A DNA stretch of 64,000 nt from Acidovorax sp. A1169 (GTDB lineage Bacteria > Pseudomonadota > Gammaproteobacteria > Burkholderiales > Burkholderiaceae_C), in NCBI RefSeq assembly GCF_030704685.1, contig NZ_JAUZDX010000002.1, positions 1 to 64,000 of the forward strand, written 5' to 3'. Shown piece after piece: positions 46,101 through 53,734 of this stretch. Every line of letters begins with the position of its first letter. The stretch's first letter is position 1. Under the pieces are notes generated by a model. The model was not told the DNA's origin. It saw nothing but the letters and a program-made list of their open reading frames with translations, and ran no database searches. The position numbers were made by a program, and so were the translations under genes.

Positions 46101-48998
46101 GAGAAGGCGGCGGTGCTGCGCAACCAGCAGCGCCTGGCCCATACCGGCCAGGCCAACACCTCCAAGAACGCCATCGAGATCATCAACGCCAAGGAGCACA
46201 ACCTCAAGAACCTGAGCGTGGACATCCCGCGTGGCCGCTTCAACGTGGTGACGGGCGTGAGCGGCTCGGGCAAGTCCACGCTGGCCTTCGACATCCTGTT
46301 CAACGAAGGCCAGCGGCGCTACCTCGAATCGCTCAACGCCTATGCGCGCAGCATCGTGCAGCCTGCGGGCCGGCCCGAGGTGGATGCGGTCTACGGCATT
46401 CCGCCCACGGTGGCCATCGAGCAGCGCCTGTCGCGCGGGGGGCGCAAGTCCACCGTGGGCACGACCACCGAGGTCTGGCACTTCTTGCGCCTGCTGTACG
46501 TCAAGCTGGGCACGCAGCACTGCGTGAAGGACGGTGCCGCCGTGCAGCCTCAGACGCCCGAGAGCATTGCCGCCCAGCTGATGCGCACCTTCCGCGGCCA
46601 GCATATCGGCCTGCTCGCGCCGCTGGTGATGAACCGCAAGGGCGTGTACACCGAGCTGGCCGACTGGGCACGCCCGCGCGGCTTCACGCACCTGCGGGTG
46701 GATGGCAACTTCTTGCCGACCACGGGTTTCCCGCGCATCGACCGCTTCAAGGAGCACACCATCGAGCTGCCCGTGGCCAGCATAGACGTGTCGGCCGAGG
46801 GCGAGGCGCTGCTGCGCGAATCGCTGGCCCAGGCGCTTACGCACGGCAAGGGCGTGGTGCACGTGCTCAGCAGCCTCGAAGGCCTGCGCGCGGCCATGGT
46901 CGCCGGCACGCCCACAGCGGCCATCGGCACGCTGCAGGCGTTCTCGACCAAGCGCGCCTGCCCGGTGTGCGCCACCTCGTATGCCGAGCTCGACCCGCGC
47001 CTGTTCAGCTACAACAGCAAGCACGGCTGGTGCCCCGATTGCGTGGGCACGGGCGTCAAGCTCACCAAGGACCAGCGCAAGGTGTTCGACGACTCGGTGC
47101 AGGACGACAAGGAAAAGGGCCGTGAGCAGACCTTTGCCGAGCCCGAGGTCGAAGACCTGGCCGATACTGCCTGCCCTGGCTGCCAGGGTACGCGCCTGAA
47201 CCCCACGGCGCGCGCCGTGCGGTTTGCGGGCATCGGCATCACCGACATCGCGGCCCTGTCGGTCACCGACGTGCGCCGCTGGGTCGAGACCCTGCAGATC
47301 GAAGGCGGCATGAGCCGGCGCGAGGCCGACATCGCCCGCGACCTGGTGCCCGAGATCAAGAGCCGTCTTGAATTTCTCGAAGAGGTGGGCCTGGGCTACC
47401 TCACGCTGGACCGGGGCGCACCCACGCTCTCGGGCGGCGAGGCGCAGCGCATCCGCCTGGCGGCACAGCTGGGCAGCAACTTGCAGGGCGTGTGCTACGT
47501 GCTCGACGAGCCCACCATCGGCCTGCATGCGCGCGACAACCAGATCCTGCTCAACGCCCTGCACAAGCTCGGCGACAAGGGCAACACGCTGGTGGTGGTG
47601 GAGCATGACGAGGACACCATCCGCCGTGCCGACCACATCATCGACATCGGCCCGAGCGCCGGCAAGCGGGGCGGGCGCCTGGTGGCGCAAGGCAGCGTGG
47701 CCGACATCACGGCCGCCGAAGATTCGCAGACCGGCCGCTACCTGCTGCACGCCATGAAGCACCCGCTGCAATTGCGCCGCAGCATGCTGCCGAGCGAGCT
47801 GAGCGCAGCCGACGCCGCCTTGGGCGATCCCGTGGATGCGCCCAAGGGCCGGCAAAGCGCGGCGGTGAAGAAGCGCGCCGCGCAGGCCGCAGCGCTCACT
47901 GCGCAGGCACTGGACGATGCCAAGGCGCGAGCCGCCATCCGCTGGCTCACCGTGCATGGCGCGCACCTGCACAACCTGCAGAACGTGACGGCCACCGTGC
48001 CGCTGCACCGCCTGGTGGCGGTCACCGGTGTGAGCGGCTCGGGCAAGTCCACGCTGGCGCGCGACGTGCTGCTGACCAATGTGCAGTCCTGGGTGCAGCA
48101 GCGCTCGACCAAGGCCGGGCGCGATGCCATGGACGCGGGCAAGGCCCCGGCCCTGGTGGGTTGCACGGGCCTGGCGGGCTTCGAGTCGGTGGACCGGGTG
48201 CTGGAAGTGGACCAGACTCCCATCGGCAAGACGCCACGCTCCTGCCCCGCGACCTACATCGGCTTCTGGGACACCATCCGCAAGCTGTTTGCCGAGACGC
48301 TGGAGGCCAAGGCGCGCGGCTATGCCGCCGGGCGCTTCAGCTTCAACACCGGCGAGGGCCGCTGCCCGACCTGCGAAGGCCAGGGCATACGCACCATCGC
48401 CATGAGCTTTCTGCCCGATGTGAAGGTGCCTTGCGAGGCCTGCCACGGCGCGCGTTTCAACCCCGAGACGCTGGCCGTGACCTGGCGCGGCAAGAGCATC
48501 GGCGACGTGCTGCAGATGGAGGTCGACGAAGCCGTGGACTTCTTCGCAGCCATGCCCAGCATTGCGCACCCGCTGCAACTGCTCAAGGACGTGGGCCTGG
48601 GCTACCTCACGCTGGGCCAGCCTTCGCCCACGCTTTCGGGTGGCGAGGCGCAGCGCATCAAGCTCGTGACCGAGCTCACCAAGGTGCGCGACGAGGTGGG
48701 CCGCCGCGGCCAGAAGGCGCCGCACACGCTCTACGTGCTCGACGAACCCACCGTGGGCCTGCACATGGCCGACGTGGACAAGCTCATCCGCGTGCTGCAC
48801 CGCCTGGTCGATGGCGGGCACAGCGTGGTGGTGATCGAGCACGATCTGGATGTGATCGCCGAGGCCGACTGGATCATCGATCTAGGGCCCGAAGGGGGCA
48901 AGGAGGGTGGCCGCATCGTGGCCGCCGCGGCGCCGGAAGCGGTGGTGCAACTGGGCACGCACACGGGGGTGGCGCTGGCTCCGGTGCTGGCGCGCTGA
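43122..48998 (+). CDS. uvrA: Double-length UvrA-like ABC ATPase (fused UvrA)
   Basis: Predicted 1958-residue protein made of two UvrA-like halves. Four Walker A loops are present: GPSGSGKSSL near residue 31, GVSGSGKSSL near 666, and GVSGSGKSTL near 1043 and 1633. Matching signature motifs (LSGGE) and Walker B (LDEP or FDEP) lie beyond each. Both halves keep zinc-finger cysteines, including GRCPTCGGSGF with CPDCDGKRY in half 1 and GRCPTCEGQGI with CEACHGARF in half 2. The join is around residues 985-1010. Canonical UvrA is about 940 residues, so this is a tandem fusion as in double-size UvrA homologues. Its role in excision repair versus drug tolerance is uncertain. Confidence 0.93.
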   Translation: MTQGLIRIRGARQHNLKNLDLDIRTGELTVVTGPSGSGKSSLVFDTLYAEGQRRYVETFSAYARQFLDRMDKPAVDKVEGVPPAIAIDQTNPVRSSRSTVGTMTELNDHLKLLFARAGQLFDRATAQPVRHDSPETIYAELQHRCAAGGDPRVVLTFPVELPANTSAEQVEQWLSASGFTKVQAEREVATPTGPRKLLDVVADRFRLGNAEKARVIEAIEVALKRGTGRLNVYRLGDAPEADPELWRFSTGLHCPDSDLRYSDPIPSMFSFNSAVGACETCRGFGRVIGVDYGLVIPNDKLTLRAGAIKTIQTPAWKEAQDDLMRHAEAAGVPRDTPWYKLTEDQKKWVIGGTPGYKDGQWSKQWYGIKRFFEYLESKAYKMHIRVLLSKYRSYTPCPTCAGARLKTESLQWRIGSKDAADAVLEPGRRFMPEGVQWSRAQLEALPGLCLHDLMLLPIDRLRRFFDRIDFVAEGGQGNEGDAQALKLLFEEITTRLKYLCDVGIGYLTLDRQSRTLSGGEVQRINLTTALGTSLVNTLFVLDEPSIGLHPRDMHRITEAMLRLRDAGNTLVVVEHDPAVMLAADRMIDMGPGPGRLGGQIVFDGTTADLRHADTLTGAYLSGRKHVGFGFKRMVTEATPRLVLEGAREHNLKDVSVEFPLQRLVTVTGVSGSGKSSLIQDVLAPALLRHFGKATDSPGAHERMLGADHLSDVVFVDQSPIGKTARSNPVSYVGAWDSVRELFAVAPLAKQRSYTAAKFSFNSGDGRCPTCGGSGFEHVEMQFLSDVYLRCPDCDGKRYRPEILEITIERGGRALNVADVLALTVAEAADLFASDRDVIRALQPIVDVGLEYVALGQPVPTLSGGEAQRLKLAGFLAEAARTAAKSRQAIARKGTLFLFDEPTTGLHFDDIAKLMRALRKLIDAGHSLIVIEHNLDVIRASDWLIDLGPEGGDGGGLVVAEGTPEDVRQHATSHTGQALRDYELTLGAGGHSVHEKAAVLRNQQRLAHTGQANTSKNAIEIINAKEHNLKNLSVDIPRGRFNVVTGVSGSGKSTLAFDILFNEGQRRYLESLNAYARSIVQPAGRPEVDAVYGIPPTVAIEQRLSRGGRKSTVGTTTEVWHFLRLLYVKLGTQHCVKDGAAVQPQTPESIAAQLMRTFRGQHIGLLAPLVMNRKGVYTELADWARPRGFTHLRVDGNFLPTTGFPRIDRFKEHTIELPVASIDVSAEGEALLRESLAQALTHGKGVVHVLSSLEGLRAAMVAGTPTAAIGTLQAFSTKRACPVCATSYAELDPRLFSYNSKHGWCPDCVGTGVKLTKDQRKVFDDSVQDDKEKGREQTFAEPEVEDLADTACPGCQGTRLNPTARAVRFAGIGITDIAALSVTDVRRWVETLQIEGGMSRREADIARDLVPEIKSRLEFLEEVGLGYLTLDRGAPTLSGGEAQRIRLAAQLGSNLQGVCYVLDEPTIGLHARDNQILLNALHKLGDKGNTLVVVEHDEDTIRRADHIIDIGPSAGKRGGRLVAQGSVADITAAEDSQTGRYLLHAMKHPLQLRRSMLPSELSAADAALGDPVDAPKGRQSAAVKKRAAQAAALTAQALDDAKARAAIRWLTVHGAHLHNLQNVTATVPLHRLVAVTGVSGSGKSTLARDVLLTNVQSWVQQRSTKAGRDAMDAGKAPALVGCTGLAGFESVDRVLEVDQTPIGKTPRSCPATYIGFWDTIRKLFAETLEAKARGYAAGRFSFNTGEGRCPTCEGQGIRTIAMSFLPDVKVPCEACHGARFNPETLAVTWRGKSIGDVLQMEVDEAVDFFAAMPSIAHPLQLLKDVGLGYLTLGQPSPTLSGGEAQRIKLVTELTKVRDEVGRRGQKAPHTLYVLDEPTVGLHMADVDKLIRVLHRLVDGGHSVVVIEHDLDVIAEADWIIDLGPEGGKEGGRIVAAAAPEAVVQLGTHTGVALAPVLAR

Positions 48999-49222
48999 AG
49001 GGGTTGAGGGGACAGTGAGGGGGCCTCTGAAGCGGGGGCTGGGATGGGGACAAGAGACAAGGGCAGGGCCCACGCAGGGGTTGGGCGACGTCCTACGGGA
49101 GGCGCGGAACTCGGCGCACGCGGCCGGGGCGGGGAAAAACCTACTCTTCGTTTCATGGGTAACGGCGGATAGGCGCCAAGCCCAAAAGCCCTGACCCACC
49201 CCCTCACTACCCGCCTACTGCC

Positions 49223-49924
49223 ATGACCTCACACACCAAAACCCTGACTGCCCTGGCCCTCGTATCGGTACTGCTCACCGCCTGCGGCGGTGGTGGCGGT
49301 GGCGGTGGTAGCGGCAGTTTCAGCAGCACCAGCAGCAGCGAAGTCGCCCTCGCCGCCGACCCCGATCCCAGCACCGAGCCCGGCGTTCTGACCGTTACCG
49401 ATGCAACCATTCCCAGCCTCAATGGCGTCTACGGCAGCGGGCAGCTCACGCTGACCGAGGTGTACTACCAGCAAGCGATGGGCGTGAAGCCTGCCGTGTG
49501 TGCCTACCAGTTCAAGGGGGCCGACAAGGTGGACGCCAGCGCCAGCGCCGCCACGGGGACGACCGGCACCGCGACGGTCGGCACGACCAGCACGCCTGTA
49601 TCCATCGTCGCTACCTCCACCACGCAGGCCGCTGTGGTGGGCAGCATCACCGCACCCGTCTCGCTCACCGACGCGGCCCCTGCCGTTCCCACCGCCTTCG
49701 GCAAGATCACCTACCGCCCTTCGGCCACCGGTCTGTATTTCGCTTTCCTGACCTTCAACGGCAAGGAATACGCCAGCGGCGACTCCGTGGACACCCTGGT
49801 GGACCGCTCCGGCAACCTGGTGCGTTTCACCAGCAAGACCATGACGGCGACCGATGGATCCACCGATACCCTGAAGCTGACGGCCATCATTCCCCTGCAC
49901 GCCACCCGCAATGCCCATTGCTGA
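49223..49924 (+). CDS. Small lipoprotein A (paralogue of next)
   Basis: Predicted 233-residue lipoprotein. Signal LALVSVLLTAC has a lipobox with Cys21, then a Gly-rich run. The mature region shares with the next gene the pattern PGVLTV...LNGVYG, TEV, YRP.ATGL, GKEY..GD.VDT and a C-terminal Cys (here residue 233). An insertion rich in Thr, Ala and Ser, absent from the paralogue, lies between the VCAYQFKGADK and FGKITYRP blocks. Likely attached to the outer membrane; function unknown. The 224-bp gap before it (48999-49222) shows no feature. Confidence 0.85.
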   Translation: MTSHTKTLTALALVSVLLTACGGGGGGGGSGSFSSTSSSEVALAADPDPSTEPGVLTVTDATIPSLNGVYGSGQLTLTEVYYQQAMGVKPAVCAYQFKGADKVDASASAATGTTGTATVGTTSTPVSIVATSTTQAAVVGSITAPVSLTDAAPAVPTAFGKITYRPSATGLYFAFLTFNGKEYASGDSVDTLVDRSGNLVRFTSKTMTATDGSTDTLKLTAIIPLHATRNAHC

Positions 49925-49989
49925 CCTGGTGGCGCGTATATCGCCTGCCCGCGCCGGGATTTTCGGCGGCCCCCTCTACCGGCTTGTTG

Positions 49990-50020
49990 GCCCGCCTCCC
50001 GATGGGAAGCGGGCTTTTTT
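49990..50020 (+). terminator. Rho-independent terminator after lipoprotein A
   Basis: GCCCGCCTCCC (49990-50000) pairs with GGGAAGCGGGC (50004-50014), one mismatch, with a GAT loop and six T residues after it (50015-50020). It lies 65 bp after the lipoprotein A stop. Confidence 0.85.
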
Positions 50021-50140
50021 GTTGCATGTGCGGCTTGCCTGTAAGCGCAGGTCCTACGCAGGGCAGGGGCATTGGCGCACGCCGCCGGTGGGAACTCGCT
50101 CCTACGATGGCGCTACACACACCAGACAGAGCTGCCCGCC

Positions 50141-50641
50141 ATGAACTCCCTTCTCAAGACCTGTTCTGCCATTGCTGCCGCCAGCGCGCTGCTCGTGGCC
50201 TGCGGCGGCGGCAACAGCGACGACCCCACTCCCAGCAACGAACCTGGCGTGCTCACGGTTGGCAACGCCACTTTGCCTGGGCTCAATGGCGTGTACGGCA
50301 ACGGCTCACTCAACCTGACCGAGGTCGACAAGAAGAATCCCGTGGGCTCGGTGCCGGAGCTGTGCACCTTCCGCTTCGATGGTGCGAACAAGGTGGGCTC
50401 CAGCGAAACCGCCTTCGGCGACGTGCGCTACCGCCCGGATGCCACCGGCCTGCACCAGATCTTTGTGACCTTTGCCGGCAAGGAGTACAGCAATGGCGAC
50501 ACGGTAGACACCACAGTAGCGCGTGACGCCAACCAGGTGCGCCTGACCAGCAAAACGCTTACCGCGACCGACGCTTCGGGCAACACCTTGCAGGTCAGCG
50601 GCGTCATTCCCATGCGCCCCAACCGTCCTTTCGGCTGCTGA
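50141..50641 (+). CDS. Small lipoprotein B (paralogue of previous)
   Basis: Predicted 166-residue lipoprotein with lipobox LLVAC at Cys21. It shares with the previous gene EPGVLTV, LNGVYG, LTEV, YRPDATGL, GKEYSNGDTVDT, VRLTSKTLTATD and IP, and also ends in Cys (residue 166). An internal Cys (ELCTFRFDGANK) is also shared. It lacks the Thr/Ala-rich insertion of lipoprotein A. A separate start at ATG 50141 and an intervening terminator show it is transcribed on its own. Confidence 0.85.
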   Translation: MNSLLKTCSAIAAASALLVACGGGNSDDPTPSNEPGVLTVGNATLPGLNGVYGNGSLNLTEVDKKNPVGSVPELCTFRFDGANKVGSSETAFGDVRYRPDATGLHQIFVTFAGKEYSNGDTVDTTVARDANQVRLTSKTLTATDASGNTLQVSGVIPMRPNRPFGC

Positions 50642-50709
50642 CCCGCGCGCCTTCCTCCTCCAATGTGTTTCCCCCCTCGGCCGGCGAGTCCCCTCCCACC
50701 GGTCATTGG

Positions 50710-50747
50710 CCCCGTTCATCCTGGTGGTGGACGGGGTCTCTTTTTTT
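50710..50747 (+). terminator. Terminator after lipoprotein B
   Basis: CCCCGT (50710-50715) pairs with ACGGGG (50731-50736) around a 15-nt loop, followed by TCTC and seven T residues. It lies 68 bp after the lipoprotein B stop. The stem is short, so strength is moderate. Confidence 0.65.
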
Positions 50748-50790
50748 GGCGGCGCCGTCACAATGGAGTGGCTTTCCCCTTGTCACCACC

Positions 50791-51138
50791 ATGCTGCCCT
50801 CGCCCCCTTCCCCGTCGCCCCAGGTGGTGTGGCTGCACCCCGAGGCGCCGCCCAAGCCGGCACAGGGCGCTCCCTGCAATGGCTGCGGCCTGTGCTGCCT
50901 GGCGGAGCCCTGCCCGCTGGGTGTGCTGGTGTCGCGCCGGCGCACCGGGGCGTGCGCTGCGTTGCGCTGGAGCGATGGCGAGGGCCGCTACCTGTGCGGC
51001 ATGGTGGCCGACCCGGGCGGGGTGACCGGCTTCACCCATCCCTGGCTGGTGCGGGCCATGGCCGCGTGGGCCCGGCGCTCGATTGCCGCCGGGGTGGGCT
51101 GTGACGCGCAACTGGACGCCGAGGCCCCGCCGCGCTGA
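50791..51138 (+). CDS. YkgJ-family cysteine-cluster protein
   Basis: Predicted 115-residue protein. Cys29, Cys32, Cys35, Cys36 and Cys41 in PCNGCGLCCLAEPCP form the CxxCGxCC cluster of YkgJ-like proteins, which bind zinc or iron. A further Cys near CGMVADPGG and CDAQ follow. ATG 50791 is the only start that keeps the gene clear of the upstream terminator. Function unknown; it is convergent with the SMP-30 gene, with 17 bp between stops. Confidence 0.85.
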   Translation: MLPSPPSPSPQVVWLHPEAPPKPAQGAPCNGCGLCCLAEPCPLGVLVSRRRTGACAALRWSDGEGRYLCGMVADPGGVTGFTHPWLVRAMAAWARRSIAAGVGCDAQLDAEAPPR

Positions 51139-51155
51139 AACAGGGCCTGGGTTTG

Positions 51156-52049
51156 CTACCAGCCTGCGCCGGGCACGTCCACCCGCGTGGTCCAGATCGC
51201 GGCTTCGCGGGCGGCCTTGCGCGCATGCTCGGCAAAGTCGGGCGCAGTGCACAGGAACAAGGTTTTGCCATCTGGCCCGCCCAGTGTGCAGGCGTAGACG
51301 CCCATATCGCCGGTGGAAATCTCGGCCAGCACCTTGCCGCCTTCGGCCACGCGCAGCACGCGGTGGCCCAGGGCGTCTGCGGCCCATACGGCGCCTTCGG
51401 CATCCAGCGTCGCGCCATCGGGCGCCACCTTGAGTTGCCCCATCACGGCGGCCAGTTCCTGGCCCTCGGGCGCCGGGGCAAACGTGGCCCAGTCGCGGCG
51501 CGGCCCCAGGCTGCCGTCGGCCGCTATGCTGAAGGCGGAGAGTCGGTTGCCCAGGGTCTCCGCCACGACCAGAGTACCTCCGTCGGGCGTGATCATCGCG
51601 CCATTGGGGAAGAACAGGCCCTCGGCCACCGCGCTCACAGTGCCATCGGGCGCCACCCGCGCCAGGCTTGCGGTGCTCACCGTGGCACCGCTCATCAGGT
51701 CGAAGCCGAAATTGCCCACATAGGCATTGCCGTGGCGGTCCACCACCATGTCGTTGGTATTGGCGGTGGCAATGCCCGACAGATCGGCGTGCTGCACCAG
51801 CGTGCCATCGGGCTCCAGACGCATCAGTTTGCGGTCGCGCATCGACACCACCAGCAGCCGGCCATCGGGCAGCCAGCCCAGGCCCGAGGGCTGCTGGGGT
51901 ACCTCGGTGATCTTCTCCACCCGTCCCGTCATATCGGTGGCAATGACCTGGTGGGTGTAGAAGTCCGACAGCCACAGGCGGCCATCGCGCCAGCGCGGCG
52001 CCTCAAGAAAGCTGTAACCCGATATCAGGGTGGAAAAAGCAGTGGCCAT
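51156..52049 (-). CDS. SMP-30/gluconolactonase-family protein
   Basis: Predicted 297-residue beta-propeller. Key features: LEAPRWRDGRLWLSDFYTHQV near the N-terminus (metal-binding Glu), DLSGIATANTNDMVVDRHG (metal-binding Asn/Asp) and GATLDAEGAVWAADALG. It could hydrolyse lactones such as sugar or homoserine-type lactones. The ATG at 52049 is clear. Operon membership is uncertain, since ctlX is 85 bp upstream on the same strand. Confidence 0.9.
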   Translation of the reverse strand: MATAFSTLISGYSFLEAPRWRDGRLWLSDFYTHQVIATDMTGRVEKITEVPQQPSGLGWLPDGRLLVVSMRDRKLMRLEPDGTLVQHADLSGIATANTNDMVVDRHGNAYVGNFGFDLMSGATVSTASLARVAPDGTVSAVAEGLFFPNGAMITPDGGTLVVAETLGNRLSAFSIAADGSLGPRRDWATFAPAPEGQELAAVMGQLKVAPDGATLDAEGAVWAADALGHRVLRVAEGGKVLAEISTGDMGVYACTLGGPDGKTLFLCTAPDFAEHARKAAREAAIWTTRVDVPGAGW

Positions 52050-52134
52050 GGTGTCGTGTCTCCTGCAGTCGTTGTGGTTGGGGCCGCCGGTCCTGCGGCG
52101 CCGTTCATCCTAGACCGCGTGGGACGGGAAGGTG

Positions 52135-53061
52135 TCACCTGCGCGCCAGATGGATGCCTGCCAGCATGCAGCGCACCGAGCCGCCTGCAAATTCGATGGT
52201 GGGCACGGCCAGGGGTAGCAGGGCGGCGCTGCGCCCGATCACGGCTTTCTGCTCGGTGGTGAGGCTGGCCGCTGCGCGCGCCGACAGCGCCAGCACCCGT
52301 CCCTGCGCACCCGAGAGTTCCAGTGCGTTGCCCGCGAAGTCGCCGATCTGCTGCGCGCTCAGTTCCACGAGCGCGCGGCCCGATTCGGCGAGGCGATCCC
52401 GTACGGCCTGGCGGCGTGCCGGGTCGCTGATCAGGTGGAAGCCACCCAGCGCAAAGTCGGTGCCGATGCACAGCATCACGTTGGTGTGGTAGCAGGGCCG
52501 GCCCTGCGCATCGGCCGTGGCAAAGGCCATGGGCTCGTAGTTGAAGTGGGTGCAAAAGCGCTCCAGCGCCACCGGATCGGCGCGGTTCTGCCGGGCGGTG
52601 TACGCCACGCGCGCGACGTGGTCGAGCACCATGGCACCGGTGCCTTCGAGGAACATGCCGTCCTGCTCCAGGCCCGAGTAGTCGATGACGTCCTGCACAC
52701 GGTACTCGGCCTTGAGCATCTCGATCACGTCGGCGCGCCGCTCGCGCCGGCGGCTCTCGGCACACATCGGGTACAGGGCCACATGCCCGCCCGCATGGGT
52801 TGAAAACCAGTTGTTGGGGAACACCGCATCCGGCGTATCGCGTTCGCCCGCATCCTCGAACAGGTGTACGCGCACGCCGGCCGCCTGCAATTGGGCGGCT
52901 GCGGCCGTTACTTCGGCATGGGCCTGCTGCGCGATGGCGTCGGGCGTTTCCGCTGCGGGGGATTGAAAGGCGTTGTCGGCGCGGGTTTCGGGATTGGGAT
53001 GGAAGCGGTGCGGGCGCACCATCACGACGGCGGCTGGGGCCTGGGCAGAAGGGTGTGGCAT
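52135..53061 (-). CDS. ctlX: CtlX-family amidinotransferase/citrulline-utilisation hydrolase
   Basis: Predicted 308-residue enzyme of the guanidino-modifying (pentein) superfamily. It has VRPHRFHPNPETR near the N-terminus, FPNNWFSTH, MFLEGTGAMVLD and the catalytic Cys298 in GGSVRCMLAGIHL. CtlX proteins act on citrulline or related guanidino/ureido amino acids. The start ATG at 53061 is followed by the standard N-terminus. It is divergent from an Lrp gene and the gap contains an inverted repeat, indicating control by that Lrp protein. Confidence 0.9.
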   Translation of the reverse strand: MPHPSAQAPAAVVMVRPHRFHPNPETRADNAFQSPAAETPDAIAQQAHAEVTAAAAQLQAAGVRVHLFEDAGERDTPDAVFPNNWFSTHAGGHVALYPMCAESRRRERRADVIEMLKAEYRVQDVIDYSGLEQDGMFLEGTGAMVLDHVARVAYTARQNRADPVALERFCTHFNYEPMAFATADAQGRPCYHTNVMLCIGTDFALGGFHLISDPARRQAVRDRLAESGRALVELSAQQIGDFAGNALELSGAQGRVLALSARAAASLTTEQKAVIGRSAALLPLAVPTIEFAGGSVRCMLAGIHLARR

Positions 53062-53095
53062 AGGGCGGTGGGTGGGGAAGACAGGGCAACCCAGG

Positions 53096-53157
53096 AATTT
53101 TCTGCACAGCCATCGCCATTGAAAAGCGGCAGGACCGATCAAAATGTGCTGAAAATT
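53096..53157. promoter_or_regulatory. Inverted repeat in ctlX/Lrp divergent promoter
   Basis: AATTTTCTGCACA (53096-53108) is repeated as its inverted near-copy TGTGCTGAAAATT (53145-53157), 12 of 13 bases matched, 36 bp apart. The spacing and A/T-rich arms suit an Lrp/AsnC dimer pair. It is in the 124-bp gap between ctlX and the Lrp gene. Confidence 0.65.
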
Positions 53158-53185
53158 GGCACTATGGCCAGCTGAATGGATCACT

Positions 53186-53617
53186 ATGAGCAATCTCGAC
53201 GACACCGACCGCGAAATCATCGGCATCCTGCGTACGGATGCCCGCACCCCCGTGGCCGTGCTCGCACAAAAGCTGCGCGTATCGCGCGGCACGGTGCAGA
53301 ACCGCCTGCGCAAGATGGAGGACAGCGGTGTGATCACCGGTTACACCGTGCGCCTGCGCCCCGATTCGGAGCCCCAGCGCATACGGGCCTGGATGAGCAT
53401 CGCCGTGGAGGGCAATGCCGCGCCCGAGGTCATCCGCGCGCTGCGCGGCGAGCCCGCGGTAGGTACCTTGCACAGCACCAATGGCCGCTGGGACATCGTG
53501 GCCGAGGTGCGGGCCGAGAGCCTGGAGGCCTTCGACATGGCGCTCGGGCGCATTCGCCTCACGCCGGGTATCGGCAATACGGAGACCAGCATCCTGCTGT
53601 CTACCTACAAGGCGTGA
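53186..53617 (+). CDS. Lrp/AsnC-family transcriptional regulator
   Basis: Predicted 143-residue regulator. The N-terminal HTH is LDDTDREIIGILRTDARTPV through LRVSRGTVQNRLRKMEDSG; the C-terminal RAM (amino-acid-binding) domain follows. The ATG at 53186 (MSNLDDTDREI) matches the usual N-terminus. Divergence from ctlX suggests it senses arginine, citrulline or a related amino acid; the ligand is not determined. Confidence 0.93.
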   Translation: MSNLDDTDREIIGILRTDARTPVAVLAQKLRVSRGTVQNRLRKMEDSGVITGYTVRLRPDSEPQRIRAWMSIAVEGNAAPEVIRALRGEPAVGTLHSTNGRWDIVAEVRAESLEAFDMALGRIRLTPGIGNTETSILLSTYKA

Positions 53618-53734
53618 CAGCGCCTGCAGAAGGGGAGTGCCTCATTGGTGACAGGAGCTAGGGAGTTTCCTGCATGCCCATGCAGGCGGGAGTGCAGTCC
53701 AATGCAGGGATCTATGTCTTCCAAGGATCCCACC

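Noticed and set aside
43041-48842. 1933-residue open frame on the minus strand opposite the UvrA gene
   Set aside because: It mirrors the UvrA coding frame in a high-GC region; its translation is His/Gly/Ala/Leu-rich with no domain, and all UvrA motifs are on the plus strand.
49280-49320. Possible phase-variable G/T run near the lipoprotein A start
   Set aside because: The stretch codes a Gly-rich segment with mixed GGC/GGT codons, not a homopolymer or uniform short tandem repeat.
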